64,000 nt of DNA from Verrucomicrobiales bacterium (GTDB taxonomy: Bacteria > Verrucomicrobiota > Verrucomicrobiia > Limisphaerales > J093). Location: positions 1 through 64,000 of the forward strand of contig JACKPW010000010.1 in assembly GCA_024233215.1 (NCBI GenBank), given 5' to 3'. Positions within the stretch are counted from its first letter, which is position 1, and every line of letters begins with the position of its first letter. A program made the position numbers and the translations under genes. The notes under the pieces were generated by a model that saw only the letters and a program-made list of their open reading frames with translations, was not told the origin of the DNA and did not search any database. Below, in pieces: positions 24,967 to 33,953 of this stretch.

Positions 24967-27123
24967 ATGTCGATTCCCTTCCATGCTTGGGTCTGGTTGA
25001 CGGCAGTTGGGTGGGTGGTGTCGGGCCGTTCCGGCGTGACCTCCGCGGCCACCTCCGAGCCGGACGAGAGCTCGCTGAGACTCCATGTCGCATCGGGCCA
25101 GGCGGTCTGCTTTGACACGCTGGAGTTTCGAATCATCGGCGTGCCGGCATCGGAGGATCCCTTCGATCCGGCCCAAGGCGCATTGGACCTTGTGGTAACG
25201 GAACCGTCCGGAAACCTGGTTCGCGTCCCGGCCTTCTTCAAGCAGGACTACGAACACCGCCTGATCCGCGGGCGCGACTGGTATCATCCGGCGGGCGACC
25301 CGGCATGGCGGGCCCGCTTCACGCCGCGGGCAACGGGTCCCTATTCGGCCGTCGCCGTCTGGCAGCAGGCGGATGAGCGCCGTGTCTCTTCAGCCGCGAC
25401 CTTTGAAGCACTGCCCTCCACGCGTCGCGGGTTCATCCGCGTCAGTCGCACGGACCCGAGGTTCCTCGAGTTCTCCACCGGCGAACCGTTCTTTCCCGTC
25501 GGCCAAAACCTGGCGTTCATTGGTGAGGGTCAATACGTCACCCCCACCAAGGCCGAACAGATTCTCGGGAAGTTGGGGGCCCATGGCGCGAACTACGTCC
25601 GTCTGTGGACCGGTTGCGAGGATTGGGCCCTGGCCGTCGAAGCTCGGAAGAGCGCCTGGGGACGTTCGTGGGACTGGAAGCCCCCCTTCGGACCGAACCC
25701 GGACGAACCCGGTCACCCATGCGTGATGCTGGACACCCAACGGTCGATGGCCGAGGCGAACCCCAGCCACCCGGTCGGGTTGAAGCCGGGCACCCGCTAC
25801 GTCCTTTCTGGAAAGGTGCGGGCCGACCTCGACACCTCGGTCTCAATGACGTTGGGTAGACGCGCGATACCCCCGCTGACTGCGGCAGCCGGTGAGTGGA
25901 CGGACTGGCGTTTCGAGTTCCAGGCCGGAGAAAACGACTTCTGGCTGGGCACGCTCCGTTTTCAGCGGGAGGGCGCAGGCAGAGCCTGGCTGAATGCGCT
26001 TTCCCTGCGTGCGTCGGACGGAGGTCCGGAGCTGCTTTGGGAGGCCGCGATCAACCGGCCCGCGCGCGGCTTCTACAATCCGCTGGACTGCTTCCAACTG
26101 GACGAAGTTGTCCGCGCTGCGGAGGCGAACGGTGTGTATCTCCAAGTCTGCCTGCTCACGCGTGACCTCTACATGTCGGCGCTGAAGGACCCTGCGAGCG
26201 ATGCCTACGCGCAGGCGATCGCCGATGCGAAGAAGACGCTGCGCTACGCGGTCGCGCGGTGGGGGGCATCGACGCACGTGGCGGGGTGGGAATACTGGAA
26301 CGAAATGGACCCCAGCCTGCCCGCCGAACGCTTCTACACGGAGCTGGGCGCATACCTGGAACAGATCGATCCGTGGCGGCACCTGCGCCAGACCAGCACC
26401 TGGGGACCGGCCGCGGACGATTGTCGGCATCCGGCACTCGACGTGGCCGACACCCATTTCTATCTGCGCCACACCGATGCGTCACGCCTGACCAACGAAG
26501 TGGAAGCGGTGCGGGACCGCGCGGCCTGGCTGCGAGCACAGGCCCCGGCGAAACCGGCGTTGCTGGGCGAGTTCGGGCTGGCGGACGACCGGTGGCGGTT
26601 GCGGCCGGAGATGACCCGGCGCCCCGGCCTGGCCGACGTGCACAACGCCCTTTGGGCCTCCGCGCTGTCAGGTCTCTCGGGCACCGCGCTCTCGTGGTGG
26701 TGGGAACGCCTCGATGCCCAGGACGTGTACCCGCTCTACCGACCGTTGAGCCGTTTCCTGGAGGATGTGCCCTGGACCAGCGGCAAGGTGTCGAGAATGG
26801 TATCCGTCACGGCTTCGGATCCCGACCTGACCGTGCTGGGATTGCAGGCAGGCACCGATGCCTGGCTCTGGCTCTTCGATCCCGCGGGTTCCTGGGAGAA
26901 TCAGGTGCTCAAGGGGAACCCACCGCCGCTCCGGGAACAGGTCCGGCTGACTCTGCCCACCCGTCGCGGCGGAGTCTGGCAACCGGATTGGATCGAGCCG
27001 GGCTCCGGGAAGTCGCTGGCATCGGGAAGGCTGCCTGTCCCGGCAGAACCGACCGGCCTGGTTCTCGTCGCGCCGCCATTCCGCGGCGACGTCGCGTGTC
27101 GGCTGCGCCCGGCCCGCGACTAG
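24967..27123 (+). CDS. Exported GH-A-type glycoside hydrolase with DUF5060-like N-terminus and inserted CBM-like domain
   Basis: 718 residues from the ATG at 24967, where a signal peptide begins (IPFHAWVWLTAVGWVVSG). Residues about 35-140 form a DUF5060-like beta-sandwich (FKQDYEHRLIRGRDWYHPAGDPAWRARFTP). A TIM-barrel begins with GEPFFPVGQNLAFIGEG. The barrel is interrupted at about 255-355 by a carbohydrate-binding-module-like jelly roll (GLKPGTRYVLSGKVRAD ... WLNALSLRASDG). WEYWNEMDP near residue 445 should hold the acid/base Glu, and LLGEFGLADD near 535 the nucleophile, as in clan GH-A. The substrate is unknown. Its 5' region lies where the divergent helicase once extended. Confidence 0.8.
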   Translation: MSIPFHAWVWLTAVGWVVSGRSGVTSAATSEPDESSLRLHVASGQAVCFDTLEFRIIGVPASEDPFDPAQGALDLVVTEPSGNLVRVPAFFKQDYEHRLIRGRDWYHPAGDPAWRARFTPRATGPYSAVAVWQQADERRVSSAATFEALPSTRRGFIRVSRTDPRFLEFSTGEPFFPVGQNLAFIGEGQYVTPTKAEQILGKLGAHGANYVRLWTGCEDWALAVEARKSAWGRSWDWKPPFGPNPDEPGHPCVMLDTQRSMAEANPSHPVGLKPGTRYVLSGKVRADLDTSVSMTLGRRAIPPLTAAAGEWTDWRFEFQAGENDFWLGTLRFQREGAGRAWLNALSLRASDGGPELLWEAAINRPARGFYNPLDCFQLDEVVRAAEANGVYLQVCLLTRDLYMSALKDPASDAYAQAIADAKKTLRYAVARWGASTHVAGWEYWNEMDPSLPAERFYTELGAYLEQIDPWRHLRQTSTWGPAADDCRHPALDVADTHFYLRHTDASRLTNEVEAVRDRAAWLRAQAPAKPALLGEFGLADDRWRLRPEMTRRPGLADVHNALWASALSGLSGTALSWWWERLDAQDVYPLYRPLSRFLEDVPWTSGKVSRMVSVTASDPDLTVLGLQAGTDAWLWLFDPAGSWENQVLKGNPPPLREQVRLTLPTRRGGVWQPDWIEPGSGKSLASGRLPVPAEPTGLVLVAPPFRGDVACRLRPARD

Positions 27124-27142
27124 AGCAGTTCAACAAGCTCCT

Positions 27143-27221
27143 TAGCCGCGGACGTCAGTACGCGCACTTCGATTCCCGCTGGAGATCGATGCGCCGACTG
27201 ACGCCGGCGGCTACGGCTTTT
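27143..27221. repeat. REP-like palindromic repeat pair, copy 1
   Basis: 27143-27165 and 27191-27221 are inverted, imperfect copies of a GTAGCCG..GACGTCAGT-CGGCGC type sequence, with 25 bp between. The tetranucleotide GTAG (as CTAC on this strand) precedes the hairpin in the right copy, as in REP sequences. A second pair lies at 30046-30180. The pair fills the gap between the hydrolase and the pseudopilin genes. Confidence 0.7.
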
Positions 27222-27252
27222 CGGGGAATGCTCCAGGTTCCGCGGCCGCCCC

Positions 27253-28098
27253 CTACCGCATCCACTCCGGGAACGTCTTGGTCCGTTCCTGGCCGACACG
27301 CTGGTAGCTGCGGTGCCATTTGAGTTTCCACATGTCACGCGGACTGCTCGTGCCGCCGACGTGGCTGTCGAAGAACAGGACGTTCACCCCGTTGCCATGC
27401 CGGGCGACCGCGAAGTGCATGGTCTCCTTGTCGTAACCGGACCACTGCCCGTTGAAGATCGGGGCCTGGTCCTTCGCCGCGTTGCGATGATCCGGTCCGC
27501 CCCCGCGCCACATGGCGTCGAGAAACAGCGGAATCTCAGTCGGTTGACGGGCGGCATCGAATGATCCCCAATGATCCTCCATGGCCCGTCCCTGAATCGT
27601 CTTCTTCGCCTTGTAGATCCAGTTGTTCGCGCCGTAGGAACTGACCAGGAATCCGGCGCCGTCCGCCATGTCGCCATCGAAGCTTGGGAAATTGTAACCG
27701 GTGTGGGCGCCCCCGTATTCGAGCAGCAGGTTCTCCGGCGTGTCGAGCGGTTTCCGGACCTCGGTGTTGACGGAACCCTGGCCGCGCCGCTGGCTGGCAT
27801 CCGGGCAGAGCAGCAGGTGGGGCTTCTCCCGGTATTGCCAGGCCAGCGCACGAACCCACTCCCCTCGCGCCCAGGTCACGTCGCCGTCGCTGAAGTCACC
27901 CTCGTTGTCGTCGGTGTACATCATCCAGATGATGCCCCACTGCTTGAGGTTCGACACGCAGTGGATGCTCTTGGCCTTCGCCTTCGCCCGCGATAACGCG
28001 GGAAGCAGCATCCCCGCCAGGATGGCGATGATGGCAATCACGACCAGCAACTCGATGAGCGTGAAGCCCGGAGAATGTGACACGGCAGTTTTTCTCAT
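27253..28098 (-). CDS. Type II secretion-like pseudopilin (prepilin-type N-terminal methylation domain)
   Basis: A 281-residue protein with the prepilin peptidase site at GFTLIELL (Gly cleaved, Phe methylated, Glu at +5) after a short leader. A hydrophobic helix (VVIAIIAILAGMLLPALSRAKAKAKSIHCVSNLKQ) follows. The globular part has the Verrucomicrobiota/Planctomycetota layout, ending in HFAVARHGNGVNVLFFDSHVGG, which corresponds to the H-x9-DG-like ending of these families. Such genes are highly multiplied in this phylum and often sit next to hydrolases; here it follows a GH-A hydrolase on the other strand. The function of the extra copies is unknown. Confidence 0.9.
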   Translation of the reverse strand: MRKTAVSHSPGFTLIELLVVIAIIAILAGMLLPALSRAKAKAKSIHCVSNLKQWGIIWMMYTDDNEGDFSDGDVTWARGEWVRALAWQYREKPHLLLCPDASQRRGQGSVNTEVRKPLDTPENLLLEYGGAHTGYNFPSFDGDMADGAGFLVSSYGANNWIYKAKKTIQGRAMEDHWGSFDAARQPTEIPLFLDAMWRGGGPDHRNAAKDQAPIFNGQWSGYDKETMHFAVARHGNGVNVLFFDSHVGGTSSPRDMWKLKWHRSYQRVGQERTKTFPEWMR

Positions 28099-28431
28099 GG
28101 TGATTGTCTCGCGGGACCTTGTGAAAAACCGCCGCCGATGGCAACCCCAGGAATCGTCGTCACGGCCGGGGAAGGGACGACAGCACGCCGGACATCGTTG
28201 ACGGACGGGCGGTTTCGCCGCATATGTGGACCATCGGCCGGCAGGAAGCGGACGATCACCGCATCAGCACCATGAACTCAATGCACGAAGACACGTCCAA
28301 CATCCTTCACCACTACCCGGAGGATCGTTATGTCCCGGCCGCCCTTCAGCTCTTCGCCTCCTTGGCCGTGATGTGTTGCGACCGGCTCCGCATCTTCAGC
28401 CGCAGCCGGGACTGATCCCGGGATTGCCACG
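28099..28431. other. Intergenic region without a recognised gene
   Basis: 333 bp between the divergent pseudopilin and epimerase genes. It must hold both promoters, but I cannot identify convincing -35/-10 boxes. Small open frames here have no coding character. Confidence 0.5.
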
Positions 28432-29430
28432 ATGAAGCTGTTGTTTATCGGCGGGACCGGAAACCTCTCGGCCGACTGTGCCCGGTTGCTACACCAACGC
28501 GGCCACGAAATCCACGTCGTTACCCGCGGGAACTCGCCCCTCCCGGACGAATTCCACCCGGTGGTGGCCGACCGCAAGGACGCGGACGCCCTGCGCGGCG
28601 CGCTGAAGGATCTCCAACCGGAGGTCGTGCTGAACTTCCTGGGCTTCGACCTGGCCGATGTTCAGCTCGACTTCAGCCTGTTCCGCGACTCCGTCCAGCA
28701 GTACCTCTTCATCAGTTCCGCCACCGTCTACGCCAAGCCGCACCGCCGGTTGCCGCTCACCGAAACCGCGCCTCTGGGCAACGCGTTCTGGGATTACGCG
28801 CAAAAGAAGCTGGCGTGCGAGGAATGGCTGCTGGAGCGTCAGCACGAGGACGGGTTCCCCGTCACCATCGTCCGCCCGTCCCACACCTACTCGCATCGCT
28901 GGGTGCCCAACCCGGTGTCCAGTTCCAGCTTCACCTTCGCCAGACGCCTCGAACAGGGACGGCCCGTGTTCCTGCCCGACGCCGGCGACTCCCTGTGGAC
29001 CTTGACCGCCACCGGCGATTTCGCAGTCGGCCTGGCCGGACTCGCGGGAAATCCGAAAGCCATCGGCGAGACCTTCCACATCACCCGTGATGAGGCACTC
29101 ACCTGGAATCAGATCGTGTCGGAAATCGCGGACGCGCTCGGAGCGAAGTCCCCGCAGGTGTGCCGCATTCCCACCGACTTCATCTGTCGGATGGCTCCGG
29201 AGATGGCCGGGCCGCTCAAGGGCGACAAGGCCAACCCGGCGGTGTTCGACAACGCCAAGATCAAGCGGTTCGTGCCGGACTTCAGCGCAACGAAGCCTTT
29301 TCGGTTCGGCGTCCGCGAGTCCATCGAATGGCTGCGCGCCCATCCGGAACAACAGCATCTCAATCCGCGCATCGACGACCTGTGCGACCGCGTGGTCTCC
29401 GCCTGGCAGAGCGAAACCGGCAGCCTGTAA
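28432..29430 (+). CDS. NAD-dependent epimerase/dehydratase (extended SDR family)
   Basis: A 332-residue Rossmann protein. The dinucleotide-binding glycine motif is FIGGTGNLS (residues 6-13). The catalytic pair Tyr-x3-Lys is YAQKK near 122, preceded by ISSATVY with the catalytic Ser/Thr. FHITRDEALTWNQIVSEIADALG is the typical C-terminal substrate region of this group, seen in atypical SDRs close to chloroplast CSP41/isoflavone-reductase-like proteins. The substrate is probably a nucleotide sugar or other small molecule. It stands alone between an inverted-repeat element and the pseudopilin gene. Confidence 0.88.
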   Translation: MKLLFIGGTGNLSADCARLLHQRGHEIHVVTRGNSPLPDEFHPVVADRKDADALRGALKDLQPEVVLNFLGFDLADVQLDFSLFRDSVQQYLFISSATVYAKPHRRLPLTETAPLGNAFWDYAQKKLACEEWLLERQHEDGFPVTIVRPSHTYSHRWVPNPVSSSSFTFARRLEQGRPVFLPDAGDSLWTLTATGDFAVGLAGLAGNPKAIGETFHITRDEALTWNQIVSEIADALGAKSPQVCRIPTDFICRMAPEMAGPLKGDKANPAVFDNAKIKRFVPDFSATKPFRFGVRESIEWLRAHPEQQHLNPRIDDLCDRVVSAWQSETGSL

Positions 29431-29442
29431 CGCCCCCCGAGG

Positions 29443-29589
29443 TTCAACCGCCGATGGACACCGATGAACGCCGATTCGGAAGGTCCGACGAGGCCGCCTT
29501 CGCCACCTGGCAGGGGAGGCATGACGGAGGCTCGCCAGCATATCGAGTTCGGGCCCTGATCTGCGTTTATCCGCGGTTATCTGCGGTTT
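29443..29589. repeat. Inverted-repeat element, about 31-bp arms of 10-bp units
   Basis: 29445-29475 and 29559-29589 are inverted copies matching at about 22 of 31 positions, with 83 bp between. The arms consist of ACCGCCGAT/ACACCGATG/ACGCCGAT-like units. The architecture is as at 3992-4148 but the consensus differs. No gene is inside. The element ends 12 bp before the start of the GIY-YIG-like gene. Confidence 0.65.
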
Positions 29590-29601
29590 CCGGTTTCAGT
29601 G

Positions 29602-30024
29602 ATGAAACGCCGCACTCTCAGGCAGGTTCGGCATCACGTTGACCAAGCGACGGAACCGCGGCTTCGTCGCCAGTCTCGTCGCGCCGCCGGCTCCGGGGAA
29701 GCCGGTCATCATCACCACGTCTATGTGGTTCTGCTTGATCCGGCGGTCGGGGAGTTGCCCACCGTGCGACGGGACAACCCGGATCGGCGACCGGAGCTGC
29801 CGTGCGTCTATGTGGGCATGACCGGGCTGACGCCGGAGGAGCGTTTCGCCAATCACCGCAACGGCATCAAGTCGGCGTGGGTGGTGAAGGAACATGGCGT
29901 CCGCCTGCTGCCGGAACTCTACGAGCACTTCAACCCGATGCCGTATGAGGCTGCGGCCGAGATGGAACGGGACCTGGCGGAGGATCTTCGCCGCGAAGGC
30001 TACACCGTGACCGGCGGGCATTAG
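29602..30024 (+). CDS. GIY-YIG nuclease-like protein
   Basis: A 140-residue protein from the ATG at 29602, next to an inverted-repeat element. HVYVVLL and, after a longer loop than usual, VYVGMTGLTPEERFANHRNG correspond to the two strands and the Arg/His helix of GIY-YIG nucleases (VYV in place of GIY/YIG). A later acidic helix, AAAEMERDLAEDLRREGYTV, could supply the catalytic Glu. The N-terminal 40 residues are Arg/His-rich and may not be translated; no better start with a ribosome-binding site is visible. It could cut nucleic acid, but the active site is only partly matched. Confidence 0.6.
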   Translation: MKRRTLRQVRHHVDQATEPRLRRQSRRAAGSGEAGHHHHVYVVLLDPAVGELPTVRRDNPDRRPELPCVYVGMTGLTPEERFANHRNGIKSAWVVKEHGVRLLPELYEHFNPMPYEAAAEMERDLAEDLRREGYTVTGGH

Positions 30025-30045
30025 AACCCACCCACACCCGCCGGA

Positions 30046-30180
30046 GCCGCCGACGTCAGTCGGCGCTGATTTCCCCGCTCCGGAGTGGGTCGGGCGATCT
30101 CGCAGCGAGGGACATTCGTCCGCGAGAACTTGCCGGCCTTCGAAAGAAGCATGCGCCGACTGACGTCGGCTACGGCTTCT
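30046..30180. repeat. REP-like palindromic repeat pair, copy 2
   Basis: 30046-30066 and 30153-30180 are inverted copies. The hairpin core GCCGAC-GTCA-GTCGGC is perfect in both. On the minus strand the right copy reads GTAG followed by the hairpin. The TAG of that GTAG (30170-30172) is the stop codon of the M56 protease gene. 86 bp separate the copies. Confidence 0.75.
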
Positions 30181-33100
30181 TCCAAGCGCGGGAGTCCCGG
30201 GTGTCGGTGTCGGGGATGATGGCCAGTTCTTCGGGTAGCAGCGGGAACAGCGGTTCGAAATGAATCGGGGATGTCCCCCGCTTCAACTCCCCATACACTG
30301 GTGAATCTGGAGCCAGTGAGTAATCGCCTTGTGCCGCCGCGACGAATCTCGGGTCTTCAAGGAAGCTGTGGCTGTCTTCGGGCAACCGCGCAGGAGCCGG
30401 CTTCAGTTCGGGTTCCCCGGGGACACCGGCCACGAGATTGGTGGCGTTGTTCCAGAAGAGGTTCCGGTCGAGTCGAAGCGCCACGAGATTCGTCGCTGAG
30501 GGACGCTTGTCGCCGATGATTCCCTGCGTGATGGCGACCTGCTCGTTGGCAAAGACGTTGCCGACGATACTGGGCTGCGAACTCCCGAGAACCGAGAGAC
30601 CTTCGCGCAGATTCCCAACGAAGACGTTGCCGTTGATCAAGTCGTGGTTGTTGAACCAGCAGGACATGCCGCCCATTTCATTCCGATGGAAGACGTTGCC
30701 CTCGACTCGTGCCTCGGTCTGGCCGGAAGCGTAGATGCCACAGCGGGCGTTGCCATGGATGTAGTTCCAAATCAGTGAAGGGCTACTGTCATCGTAGCGA
30801 ACACCGTGCCAGGCGGCGCCCGAGATGCGGCAGCACATGATCATGACACCTTGCCGGCCCGGGCCGACGCGGATACCCGCATAATGGCAGTTGCGGACTT
30901 CGCTCTGCACAATCACCGCCGACACCGGCCTCAACGCGCGCTCACCAAGCTGGATGCCGGTCCCCCACACCGCAGCCACCAGAGTGAAGGAAAGGTCGAG
31001 CCTGGCGGCGTCGGCAACCCGAATCCCATCGCGAGGACCGCCGACCACACCACACTCGCGCATCCAGACATCGGCCCGCCGAATCCCAACGATTTCAGGA
31101 GCCAGCGACCGGCCATTCTCTGAAAGGGCGGTGAACTTGAGGCCCCGCACGCGCACCCTGCCACAGTCGCGAATCGTCAACACGGGACGGCCAAGTTCGT
31201 CCTTGAACCGTGCCTGAATCTCCCGTCGCTCGGCTTCGGAGGTGGCGAGGCGCAACTGCGCCGCCACCTGCTTCTCCAGTTCCTCAGGAGTGAGTGTGCT
31301 CGTGTTCGCGGGGCGAATAGTCACCTTGGTCCAGTCCTCCCCGATCAGGTCCACTGACTTGGTGATCTCCAAGTTCTCCGCATAATCACCGGCCTGGATG
31401 TGAATGGCTCCCCCCTCTGTCGGGACCGCATTGATGGCGGCTTGGATGGTGCGGTAGTCGCCAGTCCCGTTTTGGGAAACGACTAAGACAACGTGCCCGG
31501 GCGCGCCAGCCTCGTCCCCAATCGGTGGCTTCCCCAGGTTGAGCACGTCAACGATCTTCTGGGCCTCGTCCTCGGTGAAGTTGCCGCTGATCTGCAACTT
31601 GCCACCGACGATGCGATCGCGAATGATCGGCGCGATCAGCAGTTTGCCCTCGAACACCATGGCGAGTTGCCCGTCCAGATGCCGGCCGGTGATGCCGGCG
31701 AACTGGGCGGCTCCCCAGGGCGTGAGGGTTGCACCAATGAGAAGGTGTCCATCGAGGGGGTCGTTTTCGATCCGCGCATGGGCCACCGCGCTGTCGTCAA
31801 GCAGCACTTGTTTCAGCACGCGCAACGGACGTCCATTGTGATCGAGCAGGGTCTCGGCCGGCTGGGTCGGGTCGTTCGAAACCACGCGGAACTGAAGCTT
31901 CGCCTCCGGGGAGGGTTTCGGCCCCTGCACCAGTCTCCAGCGGACATGCACTTCTCCGAATGCCTGCGCGTTCGGGGTCAGATCAACCACCCCGACGTTG
32001 CCCTCATCCGTGCGGATGAACCAGGTTCGGGTCGTGTCCCCGGGGGCGAGACGGACCTGCGCATGCGAGACCTGCCCCAGCAGAGTGTGGAGCGCTTCCT
32101 CGGGCGAAGCCGACCATGCGTCGGCATCAGCAGGCACGACCGCCAGATTCACTCCCATGCGCGCGCGGCTGTCGCTTTCGACGGGGCTGATGGCAAGATC
32201 GGTACCCTTCCCCGTGTCGAAGAGACCGGCCGTTGCGGAAGCGTCAGTCGTTTCCGCCCCAGCGACGTCCACGAATTCGCCCGTATCCAAATCCAGGCGG
32301 GCCGTGCGACCACTCAGATCAAAAGACATCACCCGTTCCTCGATTGGCCCCCACGAAAGGGCGGAGCCTGAGGTGTTCGGCTCAACGCTCTGCGACGGAT
32401 CCGCCACCTTCGCCTCCCCATAAGCCGCCGGTGGTTCCTCTGGCTGCTCGGTCAGCGTAACCGCCGCCAGCGGTGCCGCCACGCCGGCGATGATCGCTCC
32501 GCCCCAAAGCCACCACCGCCGCCGCGCCGCACAGCGGCTTCTCGCGCCATCCAGCACCGCCAGCAAACGACGCTCCACCGTGCTGCGACGCGCCATCGCA
32601 ATCGCTGGCGCCCAGGTCGTGGCCCGACGTGTCGTGGCCATTTGCAGCAGTTCCTCCGCGTAATCCGACGCCCGCCCGCCGGAAGTCAGGACCAGATCGT
32701 CGCAGGCCCGCTCCTGTTCGATACGCAACCGCCCCGCCGCCAGCCAGGCCAGCGGGTTCGGCCAGTGCAACGCCACCGCCAGTCCGGCGAGTTGTTGTGT
32801 CAGCCAGTCGCACCGCTTCACGTGACCGAGTTCGTGCAGGAGCACCAACCGGCGCCGGTCCGGTGGCCACGTCCCGGCATCGCCTGGCAACAGGACCACC
32901 GGCCGAAGCCAGCCCCACGTCAGCGGCATGCAACCTTCGCGACCCAATCGCAGCGCCGGCATGCGCCGGAGTCCCAATCCGCTTGCCAGATCCGCCAGTT
33001 CGCGAACGAGCGGTGAACCGGCCGCGGACAGGGTGCTTCGCCGCAACCGTCGCAGCGCCACCAAACCCAACGCCGGGCGCAGCAGCATCGCCAGCCCTCC

Positions 33101-33562
33101 CACCACCCACAGCCAGAACCAAGGGGACCGGGGAGATCGCAAGCGGCCGGAAACCACCGCCAGTGAACGGTCTGACAGGTCTGATGGGTCTGACCACACG
33201 ACCCGCTCCGGCCCGAAGGCAGGAGGCCCCGACACAGCCGGAGAAGATTCAGCGAAGCCCTGCTCCGTCCGCGGGAGCAAGGCTTCCGAAAGCGGCGCCT
33301 CTGCGAGCATCGCCTCCCCGGCACCTCGCGGCAACACGGCGACATGCCAGCGGGGCAGCAACCAGCCACAGGCCGGCAGCAGCAGCAATCCTCCCAAGGT
33401 CAGCCCCCAGATCAAATGGCGCACCGCCGCCGAGGCCCTGCGACAGGCGACCCCCAGCAACGCCCCCAGCAGCGACAACACCAGGCCCCTGACCAGAACA
33501 TTGGCAACCACGGTCGCTTCACCGGCCGACGCCAGTTCGTTCCAATGCATCAACGCGTTCAT
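30170..33562 (-). CDS. BlaR1-like M56 metallopeptidase fused to SecD-P1-like and beta-helix domains
   Basis: A very long (1130 residues) member of the M56/BlaR1 family. Membrane helices lie at about 20-40, 50-70, 148-170 and 345-365. The zinc site is HELGH (243-247), with EQERACDD (from about 282) as the third-ligand region. The cytosolic protease loop would act on a repressor such as the BlaI-type regulator encoded one base upstream. Outside the membrane the usual penicillin-binding sensor is absent. Instead residues about 555-675 resemble the SecD/SecF P1 head (GAAQFAGITGRHLDGQLAMVFEGKLLIAPII), and about 690-1110 form a right-handed parallel beta-helix starting VSQNGTGDYRTIQAAINAVP. What it senses is unknown. 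The stop codon is supplied by a REP-like repeat. Confidence 0.85.
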   Translation of the reverse strand: MNALMHWNELASAGEATVVANVLVRGLVLSLLGALLGVACRRASAAVRHLIWGLTLGGLLLLPACGWLLPRWHVAVLPRGAGEAMLAEAPLSEALLPRTEQGFAESSPAVSGPPAFGPERVVWSDPSDLSDRSLAVVSGRLRSPRSPWFWLWVVGGLAMLLRPALGLVALRRLRRSTLSAAGSPLVRELADLASGLGLRRMPALRLGREGCMPLTWGWLRPVVLLPGDAGTWPPDRRRLVLLHELGHVKRCDWLTQQLAGLAVALHWPNPLAWLAAGRLRIEQERACDDLVLTSGGRASDYAEELLQMATTRRATTWAPAIAMARRSTVERRLLAVLDGARSRCAARRRWWLWGGAIIAGVAAPLAAVTLTEQPEEPPAAYGEAKVADPSQSVEPNTSGSALSWGPIEERVMSFDLSGRTARLDLDTGEFVDVAGAETTDASATAGLFDTGKGTDLAISPVESDSRARMGVNLAVVPADADAWSASPEEALHTLLGQVSHAQVRLAPGDTTRTWFIRTDEGNVGVVDLTPNAQAFGEVHVRWRLVQGPKPSPEAKLQFRVVSNDPTQPAETLLDHNGRPLRVLKQVLLDDSAVAHARIENDPLDGHLLIGATLTPWGAAQFAGITGRHLDGQLAMVFEGKLLIAPIIRDRIVGGKLQISGNFTEDEAQKIVDVLNLGKPPIGDEAGAPGHVVLVVSQNGTGDYRTIQAAINAVPTEGGAIHIQAGDYAENLEITKSVDLIGEDWTKVTIRPANTSTLTPEELEKQVAAQLRLATSEAERREIQARFKDELGRPVLTIRDCGRVRVRGLKFTALSENGRSLAPEIVGIRRADVWMRECGVVGGPRDGIRVADAARLDLSFTLVAAVWGTGIQLGERALRPVSAVIVQSEVRNCHYAGIRVGPGRQGVMIMCCRISGAAWHGVRYDDSSPSLIWNYIHGNARCGIYASGQTEARVEGNVFHRNEMGGMSCWFNNHDLINGNVFVGNLREGLSVLGSSQPSIVGNVFANEQVAITQGIIGDKRPSATNLVALRLDRNLFWNNATNLVAGVPGEPELKPAPARLPEDSHSFLEDPRFVAAAQGDYSLAPDSPVYGELKRGTSPIHFEPLFPLLPEELAIIPDTDTRDSRAWKKP
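33169..33195. repeat. Quasi-tandem repeat inside the M56 gene
   Basis: Three 9-10-bp units of the GGTCTGA type. On the coding strand they translate to WSDPSDLSDRS in the periplasmic linker of the M56 protein. Similar tracts are usually intergenic. Confidence 0.6.
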
Positions 33563-33563
33563 G

Positions 33564-33953
33564 TCAGCATCCCTCCTTCCGGCGTTGTTCGATCAGGCGC
33601 GTCAGGCGGGCCGCCTGCTCAGTCGTCAACGGTCCCTCGCTGCTGTCCAGCAGGGCGGTGACGGCGTGTTCCAGCGATCCTTGGTAGAAGGACTCGACCA
33701 CCCGACTGAGCGCCAGTCGGCCGGCCTGTTCCCTCGCATGGGCCGGACGATAGATGTAGCGCAACCCTTCCTGGCGATGGCGCAGGTGCCCCTTGTCCTC
33801 GAGGATTCGGATCAGGGCGCGGACGGCGGAGTAGCTGGGCGGATCGGGCAGAGCAGCAAGGACATCGGCCACCGCGGCTTCCCCAGCCTGGTAGATGACC
33901 TCCATGATCTGCCGTTCGCGACGGCTCAGGGAGGAGAGGGCTTCCGGCTTCAC
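33564..33953 (-). CDS. BlaI/MecI/CopY-family transcriptional repressor
   Basis: A 129-residue winged-helix repressor. LSRRERQIMEVIYQAGEAAVADVLAAL is the first helix pair, PSYSAVRALIRILEDKGHLRHR the recognition helix and wing, and RYIYRPAHAREQA the family hallmark before the dimerisation helices. The M56 gene starts one base after its stop, so the two are co-expressed. In BlaI-BlaR1 systems the protease inactivates the repressor on receipt of a signal. The GTG start at 33953 directly abuts a palindrome (33954-33971), suggesting autoregulation. No beta-lactamase gene lies next to it; the target genes are not known. Confidence 0.9.
   Translation of the reverse strand: MKPEALSSLSRRERQIMEVIYQAGEAAVADVLAALPDPPSYSAVRALIRILEDKGHLRHRQEGLRYIYRPAHAREQAGRLALSRVVESFYQGSLEHAVTALLDSSEGPLTTEQAARLTRLIEQRRKEGC

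Noticed and set aside
24816..25241. In-frame extension of the helicase remnant beyond 24815
   Set aside because: The translated residues have no helicase likeness and lie antisense to the signal peptide and first domain of the hydrolase gene.
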